A stretch of 64,000 bases of DNA from Gramella sp. Hel_I_59 (GCF_006714895.1 NZ_VFME01000001.1:744001-808000), one strand, 5' to 3'. Shown: positions 8,418-17,336, counted from the first letter of the stretch. The notes: a model not told the origin generated them from the sequence alone. Made by a program: numbers and translations.

Positions 8418-10049
8418 ATGAAACGAAGCTTGATCATACTGCTAATGCTAATAAGTTTTAAACCTGTTAGTTCACAGATCACAAAGGAAAAACCAAAGCT
8501 GGTAGTTGGTATTGTTGTAGACCAGATGCGCTATGATTACCTAACCCGATTCTGGGATCAATTTGGGGAAAACGGATTTAAAAGAATGGTCAATAATGGC
8601 TATAACTTCAAAAATCATCATTTTAATTATGTTCCTACTTATACCGGCCCGGGGCATGCTTCAGTATTCACTGGGACAACTCCAGCGAATCACGGTATTA
8701 TAGGAAATAACTGGTATAACAAGTTCGAAGATTCGTTTGTTTATTGTGCCGGTGATGATAATGTGAATCCAATAGGAACCACAGACCGTGCTGGAAAAAT
8801 GTCGCCTCGTCGTATGAAATCTACCACTTTTGGTGATGAGAACAGGCTGCAAACTCAGGGAAAAGGCAAAACAATAGGGGTAGCCTTAAAAGATCGTGGA
8901 GCAATACTCCCGGCTGGTCATGCAGCTAATGCTGCTTACTGGTTCCATGGCAAAGATGAAGCGAAATGGATCACAAGTTCTTACTATATGGAGCAATTAC
9001 CTCAATGGGTGCAGGATTTTAACGAATCGGGTATAGCCAAATCTTATTTGAAAGAATGGGCGCCGTTGAAGGATATTACAACTTACCAGCAAAGTGGTGT
9101 GGATCGTAATGAATTTGAGTTTGGTTTCGACGGGAAAGAGACTGCAGACTTCCCTTATGATCTTAAAAAACTGGCTAAAGCAAATGGCGAATATGACCTT
9201 ATCAAGGCCACACCTTTCGGAAATGATCTTACTGCGGAATTTGCTAAAGCTGCGATCAAGGGTGAGGAGCTAGGAAAGGACAATATTACCGATGTTCTTA
9301 CCCTTAGTTTTTCCAGTACCGATTACGTAGGTCATAACTTTGGAGTGAACAGCAAAGAAATTCAGGACACTTATATGAGATTAGATGAAAACATAGCAGA
9401 TGTTCTGCAATATCTGGATGCTGAGGTAGGCGCTGGCGAGTACGTGGTTTTTCTGACTGCAGATCACGGTGGAGTAGATGTGCCTGCTTACTTAAAGTCT
9501 AAAAAAGTACCTGCTGGTTATTATGACGAATTAAGCATGAAGGAAAAACTGAATAAATTTTCTTCTGAAACGTTCAAAAATGATAGTCTGATAAAAAATA
9601 TAAGCAACAGCCAGATCTTCCTGAATTACGATGAATTGTTAGCTGAAGATATTAGTTTGGAAGAAGTGACTTCAAAGATGTCTCATTTTTTACTGAAACA
9701 GGAGAAAATATCAAGAGTATTCACGAGGAATGAACTTCAGATCGGTGCGTTTTCAAACCAGATAGGAGAACTTATCCAGAATGGATATAATCAGAAACGT
9801 AGTGGAGACATGGTATTTGTGATAGATCCTGGTTATATTGTATACCCTGATAAGGGGACGACTCATGGGAGTGGTTTCACTTATGATACACATGCACCTC
9901 TTCTTTTCTTCGGAAAAGGAATTAACAAAGGTGAAACTTACGAGAAAACATACATTAGAGATATTGCACCAACTATTTCAGCGATGCTGGGAATTGCTTT
10001 CCCAAATGCTAATACAGGAAAACCTTTAAAAGAAGTACTGGACAGGTAA
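8418..10049 (+). CDS. pafA: PafA-type alkaline phosphatase superfamily enzyme
   Basis: Predicted exported phosphate monoesterase of 543 residues with a signal peptide (about residues 1-20). Residues fitting the zinc site and catalysis: Asp35 (VVDQM), nucleophile Thr76 (TYTGPGHAS), Asn97 (GNNWY), Asp302 and His306 (TDYVGH), Asp349 and His350 (TADHGG), and a late His in THGSGF. The Lys158-Asp-Arg160 pair (LKDRGAILPAGH) is the feature that, from memory of the Elizabethkingia enzyme, marks PafA monoesterases rather than the related diesterases. The role would be periplasmic release of phosphate from organic phosphates. It abuts the convergent glycosyltransferase gene with no gap. Confidence 0.85.
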   Translation: MKRSLIILLMLISFKPVSSQITKEKPKLVVGIVVDQMRYDYLTRFWDQFGENGFKRMVNNGYNFKNHHFNYVPTYTGPGHASVFTGTTPANHGIIGNNWYNKFEDSFVYCAGDDNVNPIGTTDRAGKMSPRRMKSTTFGDENRLQTQGKGKTIGVALKDRGAILPAGHAANAAYWFHGKDEAKWITSSYYMEQLPQWVQDFNESGIAKSYLKEWAPLKDITTYQQSGVDRNEFEFGFDGKETADFPYDLKKLAKANGEYDLIKATPFGNDLTAEFAKAAIKGEELGKDNITDVLTLSFSSTDYVGHNFGVNSKEIQDTYMRLDENIADVLQYLDAEVGAGEYVVFLTADHGGVDVPAYLKSKKVPAGYYDELSMKEKLNKFSSETFKNDSLIKNISNSQIFLNYDELLAEDISLEEVTSKMSHFLLKQEKISRVFTRNELQIGAFSNQIGELIQNGYNQKRSGDMVFVIDPGYIVYPDKGTTHGSGFTYDTHAPLLFFGKGINKGETYEKTYIRDIAPTISAMLGIAFPNANTGKPLKEVLDR

Positions 10050-10898
10050 TTACAAGAACTTATTTTTAATAGCGTCCCAACGCAACTTTCTAATAAAACG
10101 GCCTTCTTCTTCGGAAACGAGAAAAGGTCGTTTTTTCTTTCTGGCATTAAAGAAACCAGATAGATAGTGTAATAATGCAAAGGGATTCATCTTTAGAGCA
10201 GCAAGTTTGGCTGAAGCGATCATGCTCAAAGCAACTCCATATCGAAGTCTGTAGAATGCCTCACCTTGCTTGCGACCAGAATGCTCAAAATAATTCATGC
10301 CGGTAGGACGAAGATGTTTGACCAATAAATTTTCATCGGTCACAACTTTCCAACCATGAAATCTAGCCAGAAGTTCATCTGCTGTATCCCAGCCCATGGC
10401 AGGTTTAAGTTCCCCAATTTGTATGAAACAATGTTTGCTGTACGCTTTTAGTGCGCCACGAATATGATCTTTACCTGTAAGATTTTCGGGAATCCATTTA
10501 TCCTTTCTCTGGACACTGCAAAAGCCTCCAGCCATTCCAACACCCGGTTCCGTTTTAAATATCTCAACGATCCTTTGCAGGTAATTTTCAGGAAAAATAA
10601 GGTCAGCATCAAATTTACAAATGATATCAAAATTATCATCTAGCTGATAGAATCCCTGGTAGAAAGCATTGATCACCTTACTACCTGGAGCATGTTCTGC
10701 AGAAGATTCATTCTGAACAAGATCTATAAAGTCATATTTTGCAACAAAACCCTCTACAATTTCTGAAGTTAAATCAGTAGAATTATCATCTACAACCATT
10801 ATTTTCGCAGGTTTCAGCGATTGCTCAGCAAGCGACTTTAGCGTCCGGCCAATAATATTAGCCTCATTATGTGCGGGGATGATAATATAGATTCTCAC
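10050..10898 (-). CDS. Family 2 glycosyltransferase
   Basis: GT-A fold glycosyltransferase of 282 residues. It starts with the family motif IIIPAHNEANIIGRTL and continues with VVDDNSTD. The metal/nucleotide DxD is FDADL (Asp97, Asp99). The acceptor is unknown. It is the last gene of a minus-strand run FabH-like ketosynthase, methyltransferase, glycosyltransferase, with 36 bp to the methyltransferase. That arrangement hints at synthesis of a glycosylated lipid or pigment, but this is inference. Confidence 0.88.
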   Translation of the reverse strand: MRIYIIIPAHNEANIIGRTLKSLAEQSLKPAKIMVVDDNSTDLTSEIVEGFVAKYDFIDLVQNESSAEHAPGSKVINAFYQGFYQLDDNFDIICKFDADLIFPENYLQRIVEIFKTEPGVGMAGGFCSVQRKDKWIPENLTGKDHIRGALKAYSKHCFIQIGELKPAMGWDTADELLARFHGWKVVTDENLLVKHLRPTGMNYFEHSGRKQGEAFYRLRYGVALSMIASAKLAALKMNPFALLHYLSGFFNARKKKRPFLVSEEEGRFIRKLRWDAIKNKFL

Positions 10899-10934
10899 GA
10901 AATGGATATTTCAGTAAGTGGCTAAGATAGAGTA

Positions 10935-11456
10935 TTAGATTCTTTCAGCATAGACAGCATAGTACCTTGGAGTAAACTTCCGAAGTATTGGGCGTAATCC
11001 AATTTTCTTCACTGGATGTGCCCATTGAATACTATCCTTTATTTGCCAGCCACTTTTTTCAAGCAACCAGTCAAACTGCCATTTTTCGAACTCATGATAA
11101 TGCCGGTCCCACGGATCTGTCTTGCTGCGATAGGCAGGAGTAAACCATAAATTCAATGGCACGCTTGCTAAAAGTTTCTGGGCTTTGATCTCTTTCAGAA
11201 TATTATATGGAGCGAGTAGATGTTCGAAGATTTCGAACGCCGTAATGCAATCATAAGAATTTGATTGAACCGCCTCAAAATGATCGTCCAGATCTTCCCC
11301 ACGGGTATTATTTACCTGAAAACCTTCCTTTTCCATGATCTTTGAAAAAGGATTGGGAACTCCCAGATCCAGTATTCGTTCATCTCTGGAAATATGATTT
11401 TCTAAAAATTCCAGTGTCTTCTGAAAGCGTTCTTCCGGGAAACTTTGTTCGTACAT
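10935..11456 (-). CDS. SAM-dependent methyltransferase (class I fold)
   Basis: Small methyltransferase-like protein of 173 residues. Its motif I is degenerate (ILDLGVPNPFSKIM at about 28-41), followed by an acidic motif and YDCITAFEIFEHL, which is typical of Methyltransf_11/23 domains. Its start overlaps the stop of the FabH-like gene by one base (TAATG on the coding strand), so translational coupling is likely. The weak glycine-rich loop makes catalytic activity less certain than in textbook members. Confidence 0.75.
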   Translation of the reverse strand: MYEQSFPEERFQKTLEFLENHISRDERILDLGVPNPFSKIMEKEGFQVNNTRGEDLDDHFEAVQSNSYDCITAFEIFEHLLAPYNILKEIKAQKLLASVPLNLWFTPAYRSKTDPWDRHYHEFEKWQFDWLLEKSGWQIKDSIQWAHPVKKIGLRPILRKFTPRYYAVYAERI

Positions 11457-12514
11457 TATACCTGGTAAGTGATCGCATTAATGTTCATTCCTGCACCAAC
11501 GCTGGCAAACATTACAACGTCACCTTTCTCAAGTTTTTGATGGTCAATTTTGCCTTTACGTACAAGATCCAGAAGCGTTGGAACAGTGGCTACACTGCTA
11601 TTTCCCAATTCGTGGATGGTCATAGGCATCACATGTTCAGGCGCTTGCATGTTGTGTAATTTGTAGAACCTGTTGATGATAGCTTCATCCATCTTCTCAT
11701 TTGCCTGGTGAATAAATACAGTTTTAAGGTCTTCAATAGATTTCCCGCTATTTTCCAGGCAGGTTTTCATCGCTTTTGGTACGTTGACGAGAGCAAATTC
11801 GTAGATCTTGCGACCATTCATTTTTATAAAACGAATATCTTCGTAAGATTTACTGTTATTTGATTTTCCGAAGTAGATATATTCAGATTCCTGCAATGAG
11901 AATGTCGCCGACTCATGAGAAAGAATACCTCCAGTTTCTTCTGAAGCTTCTAAAATTGCCGCTCCGGCACCATCTGAAAAAATCATGCTATCTCTGTCGT
12001 GACTATCTACCACCCTGGATAAAGCTTCAGCGCCAATTACCAGGCAGCGTTTCGCAATGCCTGCCTTAATAAATGCATTGGCCTGCACCATACCTTCAAT
12101 CCAGCCAGGACAGCCAAATAAAATGTCATATCCTACACATTTAGGATTGCTGATCTTCAATTTTGCTTTTACCCGGGTAGCTAAACTTGGTACGGTATCG
12201 CTTTGAACGGTATTGGATTTAACGTCTCCATAATTATGAGCAACTATGATATAATCAAGAGTTTCAGGGTCTATTCCAGCATCTTCTATAGCTTTTTTAC
12301 TAGCCAGAGTTGCAATATCTGAAGTATTCATTTCAGGTTCAATATACCTGCGCTCTTCAATCCCGGTAATAGCTTTGAACTTACGAATTGTAGTTGGATT
12401 ATCCTGAGGAAAAGAACTCCCGTCGAGGTTAAAAAACTCATGTTGCTCAAAGTCAGCATTTCTTGTGACAACATTAGGTATGTAACTTCCCGTACCGGTA
12501 ATTTTAAAATTCAT
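11456..12514 (-). CDS. FabH-like 3-oxoacyl-ACP synthase III family protein
   Basis: Thiolase-fold ketosynthase of 352 residues with a complete catalytic triad: Cys135 in FGCPGW, His269 in FIHQAN and Asn305 in LGNSS. It has the N-terminal GxGSYIP opening of the family. Coupling to a methyltransferase and a glycosyltransferase, and the absence of fab or acp genes nearby, suggest a specialised acyl condensation rather than housekeeping fatty acid initiation. The product is unknown. A housekeeping FabH cannot be excluded from sequence alone. Confidence 0.85.
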   Translation of the reverse strand: MNFKITGTGSYIPNVVTRNADFEQHEFFNLDGSSFPQDNPTTIRKFKAITGIEERRYIEPEMNTSDIATLASKKAIEDAGIDPETLDYIIVAHNYGDVKSNTVQSDTVPSLATRVKAKLKISNPKCVGYDILFGCPGWIEGMVQANAFIKAGIAKRCLVIGAEALSRVVDSHDRDSMIFSDGAGAAILEASEETGGILSHESATFSLQESEYIYFGKSNNSKSYEDIRFIKMNGRKIYEFALVNVPKAMKTCLENSGKSIEDLKTVFIHQANEKMDEAIINRFYKLHNMQAPEHVMPMTIHELGNSSVATVPTLLDLVRKGKIDHQKLEKGDVVMFASVGAGMNINAITYQV

Positions 12515-12593
12515 CTGACTCTGAGATTATAAATATTTCACAATTTAATTAAATAGCCTTAAGCTACATTTAAAATTTAATACTTTTTGGTCG

Positions 12594-12622
12594 AAAAAAA
12601 ACCTGCCAGTTGACAGGTTTTT
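12594..12622 (-). terminator. Rho-independent terminator after gcvP
   Basis: The 6-bp stem AACCTG / CAGGTT (12600-12605 with 12614-12619) has an 8-base loop. On the minus strand it is followed by a run of seven or more Ts. It lies about 20 bp past the gcvP stop and could also work weakly on the plus strand. Confidence 0.8.
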
Positions 12623-12643
12623 ATTTCTAAAGTGCTATCTGGC

Positions 12644-15493
12644 TTATACTTCGGCATATTCTTCCGTAGGAGGGCAGGTACACATCAGGTTCCTGTCTCC
12701 GTAAGCTTCATCCACACGTCGTACACTTGGCCAGAACTTATTGTCATGTAAATGGCTTAGTGGATATGCTGCTTTCTCACGAGTATACGGTAAATTCCAT
12801 TCGTTAGCGGTAAGCATATGTATGGTATGCGGAGCATTCTTCAACACATTGTTAGGTTCGTCTACCGATGCTTCGTCAATTTCTTTACGAATTGAAATTA
12901 GCGCATCACAGAATCTATCCAGTTCAGGTTTTGATTCACTTTCCGTTGGTTCGATCATTACAGTTCCAGCAACAGGGAATGATACTGTTGGTGCGTGGAA
13001 CCCATAATCGATCAATCGTTTGGCGATATCTGTTACTTCAATACCTTTTTCTTTGAAAGGTCTGCAATCTACGATCATCTCATGCGCAGCACGTCCTCTT
13101 TCTCCGGAATAAAGGGTTTTATAATGTCCGTTCAAACGCTCCTTGATATAATTAGCATTCAAAATAGCATATTCTGTTGCCTTTTGAAGACCTTCAGTCC
13201 CAAGCATTTTGATGTATCCGTAAGATATAAGGCAAACTAGGGCAGAACCCCATGGAGCTGAAGAAATCGCGCCAATCGCCTGATCTCCTCCGGTTTTAAT
13301 CACCGGGTTTCCAGGAACGAAAGGTTTCAACTGCTCAGCTACACAAATAGGACCAACACCAGGTCCACCACCGCCGTGAGGAATGGCGAAAGTTTTATGA
13401 AGGTTCAGGTGACAGACATCAGCGCCAATTTTCCCTGGATTGGTAAGTCCAACCTGTGCATTCATGTTAGCGCCATCCATATAAACCTGACCACCATTTT
13501 CGTGAATGATATTGGTTACTTCACGAATAGCTGATTCAAATACCCCGTGTGTTGAAGGATAGGTAACCATAAGTGCAGCAAGATTATCCTTGTGCTTTAA
13601 TGCTTTTTCGCGTAGATCATCAACGTCTATATTTCCATTTTCAGTGGCTTTGGTAACAATCACTTTCATCCCGGCCATCACTGCTGAAGCAGGATTTGTG
13701 CCATGTGCAGACGAAGGGATCAGGCAAATATTTCTATGACTGTCTCCCTTTGCTTCGTGGTATGCACGTATAACCATTAAACCAGCATACTCGCCCTGAG
13801 CTCCGGAATTCGGTTGTAAAGAGGTTGCTGAAAATCCTGTAATTTCAGTTAACTGATCTTCAAGTTCTTTTAATACCGTTTGGTAACCCTGAGCCTGGTC
13901 TACAGGAACAAATGGGTGTAAATTTCCCCATTGAGGATTACTTAAAGGCAACATTTCTGAAGCTGCATTCAATTTCATGGTGCAGGATCCAAGACTAATC
14001 ATCGAGTGGTTCAGGGAAAGATCCTTGCGCTCCAGCTTTTTGATATAACGCATCAATTCAGTTTCTGAATGATACAAATTGAATACTTCGTGAGTTAAAA
14101 ATTCGGTAGTACGTTGAAGTGACTCCGGAATTCTAATTTCAGAAGATAATTCAGAAACTTCAGTAGCTTCTTTATCTTTTAATTCAGAAAAAACTGAAAT
14201 GATGGCGTTCAGATCGTCTGTAGTAGTGGTCTCATTGATCGATATACAGGCGCTTTCGGAATCAGGATAGAAAAAGTTTATTTCGTGCTTTTCAGCAATA
14301 GTTTTTAAAGATTTAGCGTCAACCTTTACATGTAGCGTATCAAAATATGCTGAATTCTGCTGTTCGAAACCAAGCTCCTTCAAACTATCCTCCAGGCTAA
14401 CTGCCGTTGCATGCACAATACCTGCGATGTACTCTAGTCCTCGTGGACCGTGATATACCGCATACATTCCCGCCATCACCGCAAGAAGAACCTGTGCAGT
14501 ACAAATATTGGAAGTTGCTTTATCTCTTTTAATATGTTGTTCACGCGTTTGAAGCGCCATTCTAAGGGCATTATTCCCGTCTACATCCTTCGTAAGACCA
14601 ATAATACGTCCTGGAAGGTTTCTTTTAAATTCCTCTCTGGTTCCAAAAAATGCCGCGTGAGGTCCTCCATATCCTAACGGAATTCCAAAACGCTGGGTAG
14701 TTCCAACAACCACGTCTACTCCAAGTTCTCCCGGAGCCTGAAGCATTACCAGACTAAGTATATCTGCCGCAAATGCAGTTTTGATGTTTGCTGCTTTACA
14801 TTTCTCTACAAATTCTTTGTAATCGAAGATCTGTCCGAATTTCCCAGGATACTGAACAAGTGCTCCAAAGTATTCTTCAGAAAAGTCAAATTCTTCATGA
14901 TCTCCCACGATCATATCGATCCCAAGAAAATTAGCACGCGTTTCCATTAGAGAAATGGTCTGCGGTAATGTTTGCTGAGAAACGAAAAATTTATTGACGT
15001 TTGCTTTTTTCTGATCTCTTTCGCGAACAGAGAATAAAAGCGCCATTGCTTCAGCTGCAGCAGTAGATTCATCTAATAAAGATGCATTCGCAAGCTCCAT
15101 TCCGGTAAGATCACTTACCATGGTCTGGAAATTCAGAAGAGCTTCCAGTCTACCCTGAGCGATTTCTGCCTGGTAAGGAGTGTAAGCAGTGTACCAACCC
15201 GGATTTTCCAGAATATTTCTCTGGATAACCGCTGGCAGGATGCTTTGATGGTATCCTAAACCAATGTAGGTCTTGTATAATTTATTCTTCTCTGAAAGCT
15301 TCTTGATATGTTCTGCATACTGATTTTCACTCATTGCTTTTGGCAAATTAAGTGGGTTCTCCAGCCTGATATCATCAGGAATTGTTTCGTATATAAGTTG
15401 CTCTATAGACTCAACGCCAATCGTATCCAACATTTCCTGAAGATTTTCAGCTTTGGGACCAATATGGCGTAATGCGAAAGAATCTGTTCTCAT
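12644..15493 (-). CDS. gcvP: Glycine dehydrogenase (decarboxylating), P protein
   Basis: P protein of the glycine cleavage system. It decarboxylates glycine with PLP and passes the aminomethyl group to lipoyl-H protein. ATG 15493 gives 949 residues beginning MRTDSFALRHIGP, the normal N terminus. A TTG 39 bp upstream is open but overlaps the likely promoter. It is the fused form with the two halves seen separately as GcvPA and GcvPB in some bacteria. The PLP lysine lies in LNLHKTFAIPHGGGGPG. A -7 element is upstream and a terminator downstream, so it is monocistronic. gcvT and gcvH are not in the window. Confidence 0.97.
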   Translation of the reverse strand: MRTDSFALRHIGPKAENLQEMLDTIGVESIEQLIYETIPDDIRLENPLNLPKAMSENQYAEHIKKLSEKNKLYKTYIGLGYHQSILPAVIQRNILENPGWYTAYTPYQAEIAQGRLEALLNFQTMVSDLTGMELANASLLDESTAAAEAMALLFSVRERDQKKANVNKFFVSQQTLPQTISLMETRANFLGIDMIVGDHEEFDFSEEYFGALVQYPGKFGQIFDYKEFVEKCKAANIKTAFAADILSLVMLQAPGELGVDVVVGTTQRFGIPLGYGGPHAAFFGTREEFKRNLPGRIIGLTKDVDGNNALRMALQTREQHIKRDKATSNICTAQVLLAVMAGMYAVYHGPRGLEYIAGIVHATAVSLEDSLKELGFEQQNSAYFDTLHVKVDAKSLKTIAEKHEINFFYPDSESACISINETTTTDDLNAIISVFSELKDKEATEVSELSSEIRIPESLQRTTEFLTHEVFNLYHSETELMRYIKKLERKDLSLNHSMISLGSCTMKLNAASEMLPLSNPQWGNLHPFVPVDQAQGYQTVLKELEDQLTEITGFSATSLQPNSGAQGEYAGLMVIRAYHEAKGDSHRNICLIPSSAHGTNPASAVMAGMKVIVTKATENGNIDVDDLREKALKHKDNLAALMVTYPSTHGVFESAIREVTNIIHENGGQVYMDGANMNAQVGLTNPGKIGADVCHLNLHKTFAIPHGGGGPGVGPICVAEQLKPFVPGNPVIKTGGDQAIGAISSAPWGSALVCLISYGYIKMLGTEGLQKATEYAILNANYIKERLNGHYKTLYSGERGRAAHEMIVDCRPFKEKGIEVTDIAKRLIDYGFHAPTVSFPVAGTVMIEPTESESKPELDRFCDALISIRKEIDEASVDEPNNVLKNAPHTIHMLTANEWNLPYTREKAAYPLSHLHDNKFWPSVRRVDEAYGDRNLMCTCPPTEEYAEV

Positions 15494-15521
15494 CAATAAA
15501 TTAAGTTGTGTTTTTGTGGCG

Positions 15522-15529
15522 CAAAAGTA
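15522..15529 (-). promoter_or_regulatory. -7 element before gcvP
   Basis: Read on the minus strand, TACTTTTG matches TAnnTTTG exactly, about 28 bp ahead of the gcvP ATG. No convincing -33 TTG was found. Confidence 0.55.
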
Positions 15530-15624
15530 CATAATTCCGAGCTAATTTAAAGTGGTTTAGAGGTATACAGTTGTTAAGATTTTTGACTGACCAGAAACTA
15601 GCAAAGAATATGTAATTTCGTAAG

Positions 15625-16464
15625 ATGAGGTACCTTCGCCAGGCTTTTGACTTATATATTAATAGCAGCATCCACGTTGCTCTTGCGGTGGTATGTTTCG
15701 CGATGATAAGTATGCTCGAATATAACTTCAAAATTACCTATGAGCTACTTGCTTTTATTTTTTTATCAACGATAACCGGTTATAATTTCGTCAAATTCGC
15801 TGGCATTGCGAAACTGCATCATTCCAGTCTTGCCGGAAACCTGCGAATCATTCAAATATTTTCTTTTATAAGTTTTCTGACGTTAATCTATTTTGCTCTT
15901 CAACTGTCAGTAAATGTTCTGATAGCAACAGCTATCCTGGGCTTACTAACACTTTTGTATGCGCTACCGGTTTTTGGAAAAAGCAGAAATTTAAGAAGTC
16001 TTGCCGGGATAAAGATCTTTGTGATTGCAATGGTATGGGCGGGAACTACAGTTTTGCTGCCTGTGATTAATGCTCAAGAACTGCTGAATCAACCAATTCT
16101 TATCGATTTCTTCCAGAGGTTTTGTCTAGTTGTCGTGCTTACGCTGCCATTTGAAATTAGAGATCTGGTCTATGACTCTAATACTCTTGAAACGATTCCG
16201 CAAAGAATTGGAGTGCGAAAAACCAGGCTTTTCGGGATTATTTTACTGACTCTGATAGTTATTATCGAAATATTTCAGCAGCAATTCCGCAGTTATAGCC
16301 TTCTAAGTTTATTTCTAGTTTGTATAATTCTTGGAGTATTTCTGCTAGGGAGTAGGGAACGGCAGTCCAAGTATTATGCTTCTTTCTGGGTGGAGTTGAT
16401 TCCCATAATATACCTGGGAATTCTATTGATTACGAAGTATGTTCTTCCGAATGTAGTTTACTAA
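15625..16464 (+). CDS. UbiA-like multi-pass membrane protein
   Basis: Hydrophobic protein of 279 residues with about eight or nine membrane segments. The second Asp-rich motif of UbiA prenyltransferases is recognisable near residues 177-197 (EIRDLVYDSNTLETIPQRIG). The first motif, normally NDxxD-like, appears as YNFVKFAG without its aspartates. It may be a UbiA-fold protein with altered or no prenyltransferase activity. Its last 35 bases overlap, antisense, the end of the putative anti-sigma gene. Confidence 0.65.
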   Translation: MRYLRQAFDLYINSSIHVALAVVCFAMISMLEYNFKITYELLAFIFLSTITGYNFVKFAGIAKLHHSSLAGNLRIIQIFSFISFLTLIYFALQLSVNVLIATAILGLLTLLYALPVFGKSRNLRSLAGIKIFVIAMVWAGTTVLLPVINAQELLNQPILIDFFQRFCLVVVLTLPFEIRDLVYDSNTLETIPQRIGVRKTRLFGIILLTLIVIIEIFQQQFRSYSLLSLFLVCIILGVFLLGSRERQSKYYASFWVELIPIIYLGILLITKYVLPNVVY

Positions 16465-16699
16465 TATTTTCACGCCATTCTTTCTTTTTCTCTTCGGAAC
16501 AGCATTCCAGATTGGCTTCTTTCAGCTTACGGGTAAGTTTGGAATTTCTGCTGGAAAATGTGCGGCAGGTTCTGCAGAAGGCAAGATGGATCGTTAACTT
16601 GATCTTTTCAAAAAAACCGGCTTCATCGTACTGTGCTTTCGTGCAGCAGGTAGCTGCTTCAGAACAGTCAACAAACAGAGATTTACTTTTTTCACTCAT
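16430..16699 (-). CDS. Small Cys-rich protein, putative anti-sigma factor
   Basis: Protein of 89 residues starting MSEKSKSL, 2 bases after the stop of the sigma factor gene. It carries an HxxxCxxC motif (HLAFCRTC, about residues 48-55), as in zinc-binding anti-sigma (ZAS) domains, plus further Cys residues (DCSEAATCC, ECC). There is no membrane segment, so it would be a soluble anti-sigma. Position and motif support the call, but no binding data can be read from sequence. Its 3' end overlaps the convergent UbiA-like gene. Confidence 0.68.
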   Translation of the reverse strand: MSEKSKSLFVDCSEAATCCTKAQYDEAGFFEKIKLTIHLAFCRTCRTFSSRNSKLTRKLKEANLECCSEEKKKEWRENISKLHSEEHTS

Positions 16700-16701
16700 A
16701 A

Positions 16702-17253
16702 TTAAAACCAGTTTTTTTCCATGCACGCAGCCAGAGCAGTTCTGGCGCGATGAATAATTACCCACAAATTAGACGGCGTGATATCAAATTCATTACAGAT
16801 CGCTTCCGTATCAACTCCATCTATAGTTTTGCGCTTAAAAATTGCTGCCTGTTTTTCGTTGATTGAGTCCAAACAATCCAGAATTGCCAGTCCCAGTTCA
16901 TTATTTTCCATATCATCCTCGGCGGTACGGTCAAATTGATCTGCAACCTGCTCTTCAAGCCATTCGCCTTCGCTATCTTCTCCAGTATAATTGATCTTAA
17001 CTTCTGCCTGACCTTTCCTGGAATTATTACGCCGATAATGATCGATAATCTTTCGCTTTAGGATCGAAATGAGCCAGGTTCTTTCGCTGGCTTCACCCTT
17101 GAAGTTCTTAGCAGATTTTAACCCGGCCAGGAAAGTTTCAGAAATTAGGTCATTAGCGACTTCACGGTCATTTACACGCACGATCGTATAATTAAACAGA
17201 TAATCTGAATATCTGTCTACCCATTTATTTGGATCAAGTTGGTTTGAAGGCAT
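16702..17253 (-). CDS. ECF-type RNA polymerase sigma factor
   Basis: Sigma-70 family, extracytoplasmic-function type, 183 residues from ATG 17253 (MPSNQLDPN). A TTG start seven codons earlier is possible. Region 2 is visible (about residues 13-80, including DLISETFLAGL and ERTWLISILKRKIIDHYRR). Region 4 is near the C terminus (ICNEFDITPSNLWVIIHRAR), with the usual helix-turn-helix. An acidic linker lies between them. It is coupled to the Cys-rich small gene downstream. The regulon is unknown; a redox or metal signal is a guess from the partner's cysteines. Confidence 0.9.
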   Translation of the reverse strand: MPSNQLDPNKWVDRYSDYLFNYTIVRVNDREVANDLISETFLAGLKSAKNFKGEASERTWLISILKRKIIDHYRRNNSRKGQAEVKINYTGEDSEGEWLEEQVADQFDRTAEDDMENNELGLAILDCLDSINEKQAAIFKRKTIDGVDTEAICNEFDITPSNLWVIIHRARTALAACMEKNWF

Positions 17254-17276
17254 GTGTGCTTGTGACGGTTGCAACT

Positions 17277-17284
17277 CAAAAATA
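17277..17284 (-). promoter_or_regulatory. -7 element before the sigma factor gene
   Basis: On the minus strand, TATTTTTG matches TAnnTTTG, 23 bp ahead of the ATG. It directly follows the hairpin that closes the M3 peptidase gene, so terminator tail and promoter share bases. Confidence 0.5.
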
Positions 17285-17285
17285 T

Positions 17286-17336
17286 GAAAAGAATGGCGAT
17301 CCTGTAGCTTATTAGTCAGGTTTTACCATTCTTTTC
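17286..17336 (-). terminator. Long hairpin after the M3 peptidase gene
   Basis: An 11-bp perfect inverted repeat (GAAAAGAATGG at 17286-17296 and its complement at 17326-17336) encloses a second short stem (CCTG / CAGG). On the minus strand it starts a few bases past the peptidase stop and is followed by ATATTTTTG. It is probably a terminator, though the T-run is interrupted. Confidence 0.6.

Noticed and set aside
15494..15532. Longer gcvP starting at a TTG 39 bp upstream
   Set aside because: The added residues are unlike any GcvP N terminus and cover the -7 element; ATG 15493 gives the standard beginning.
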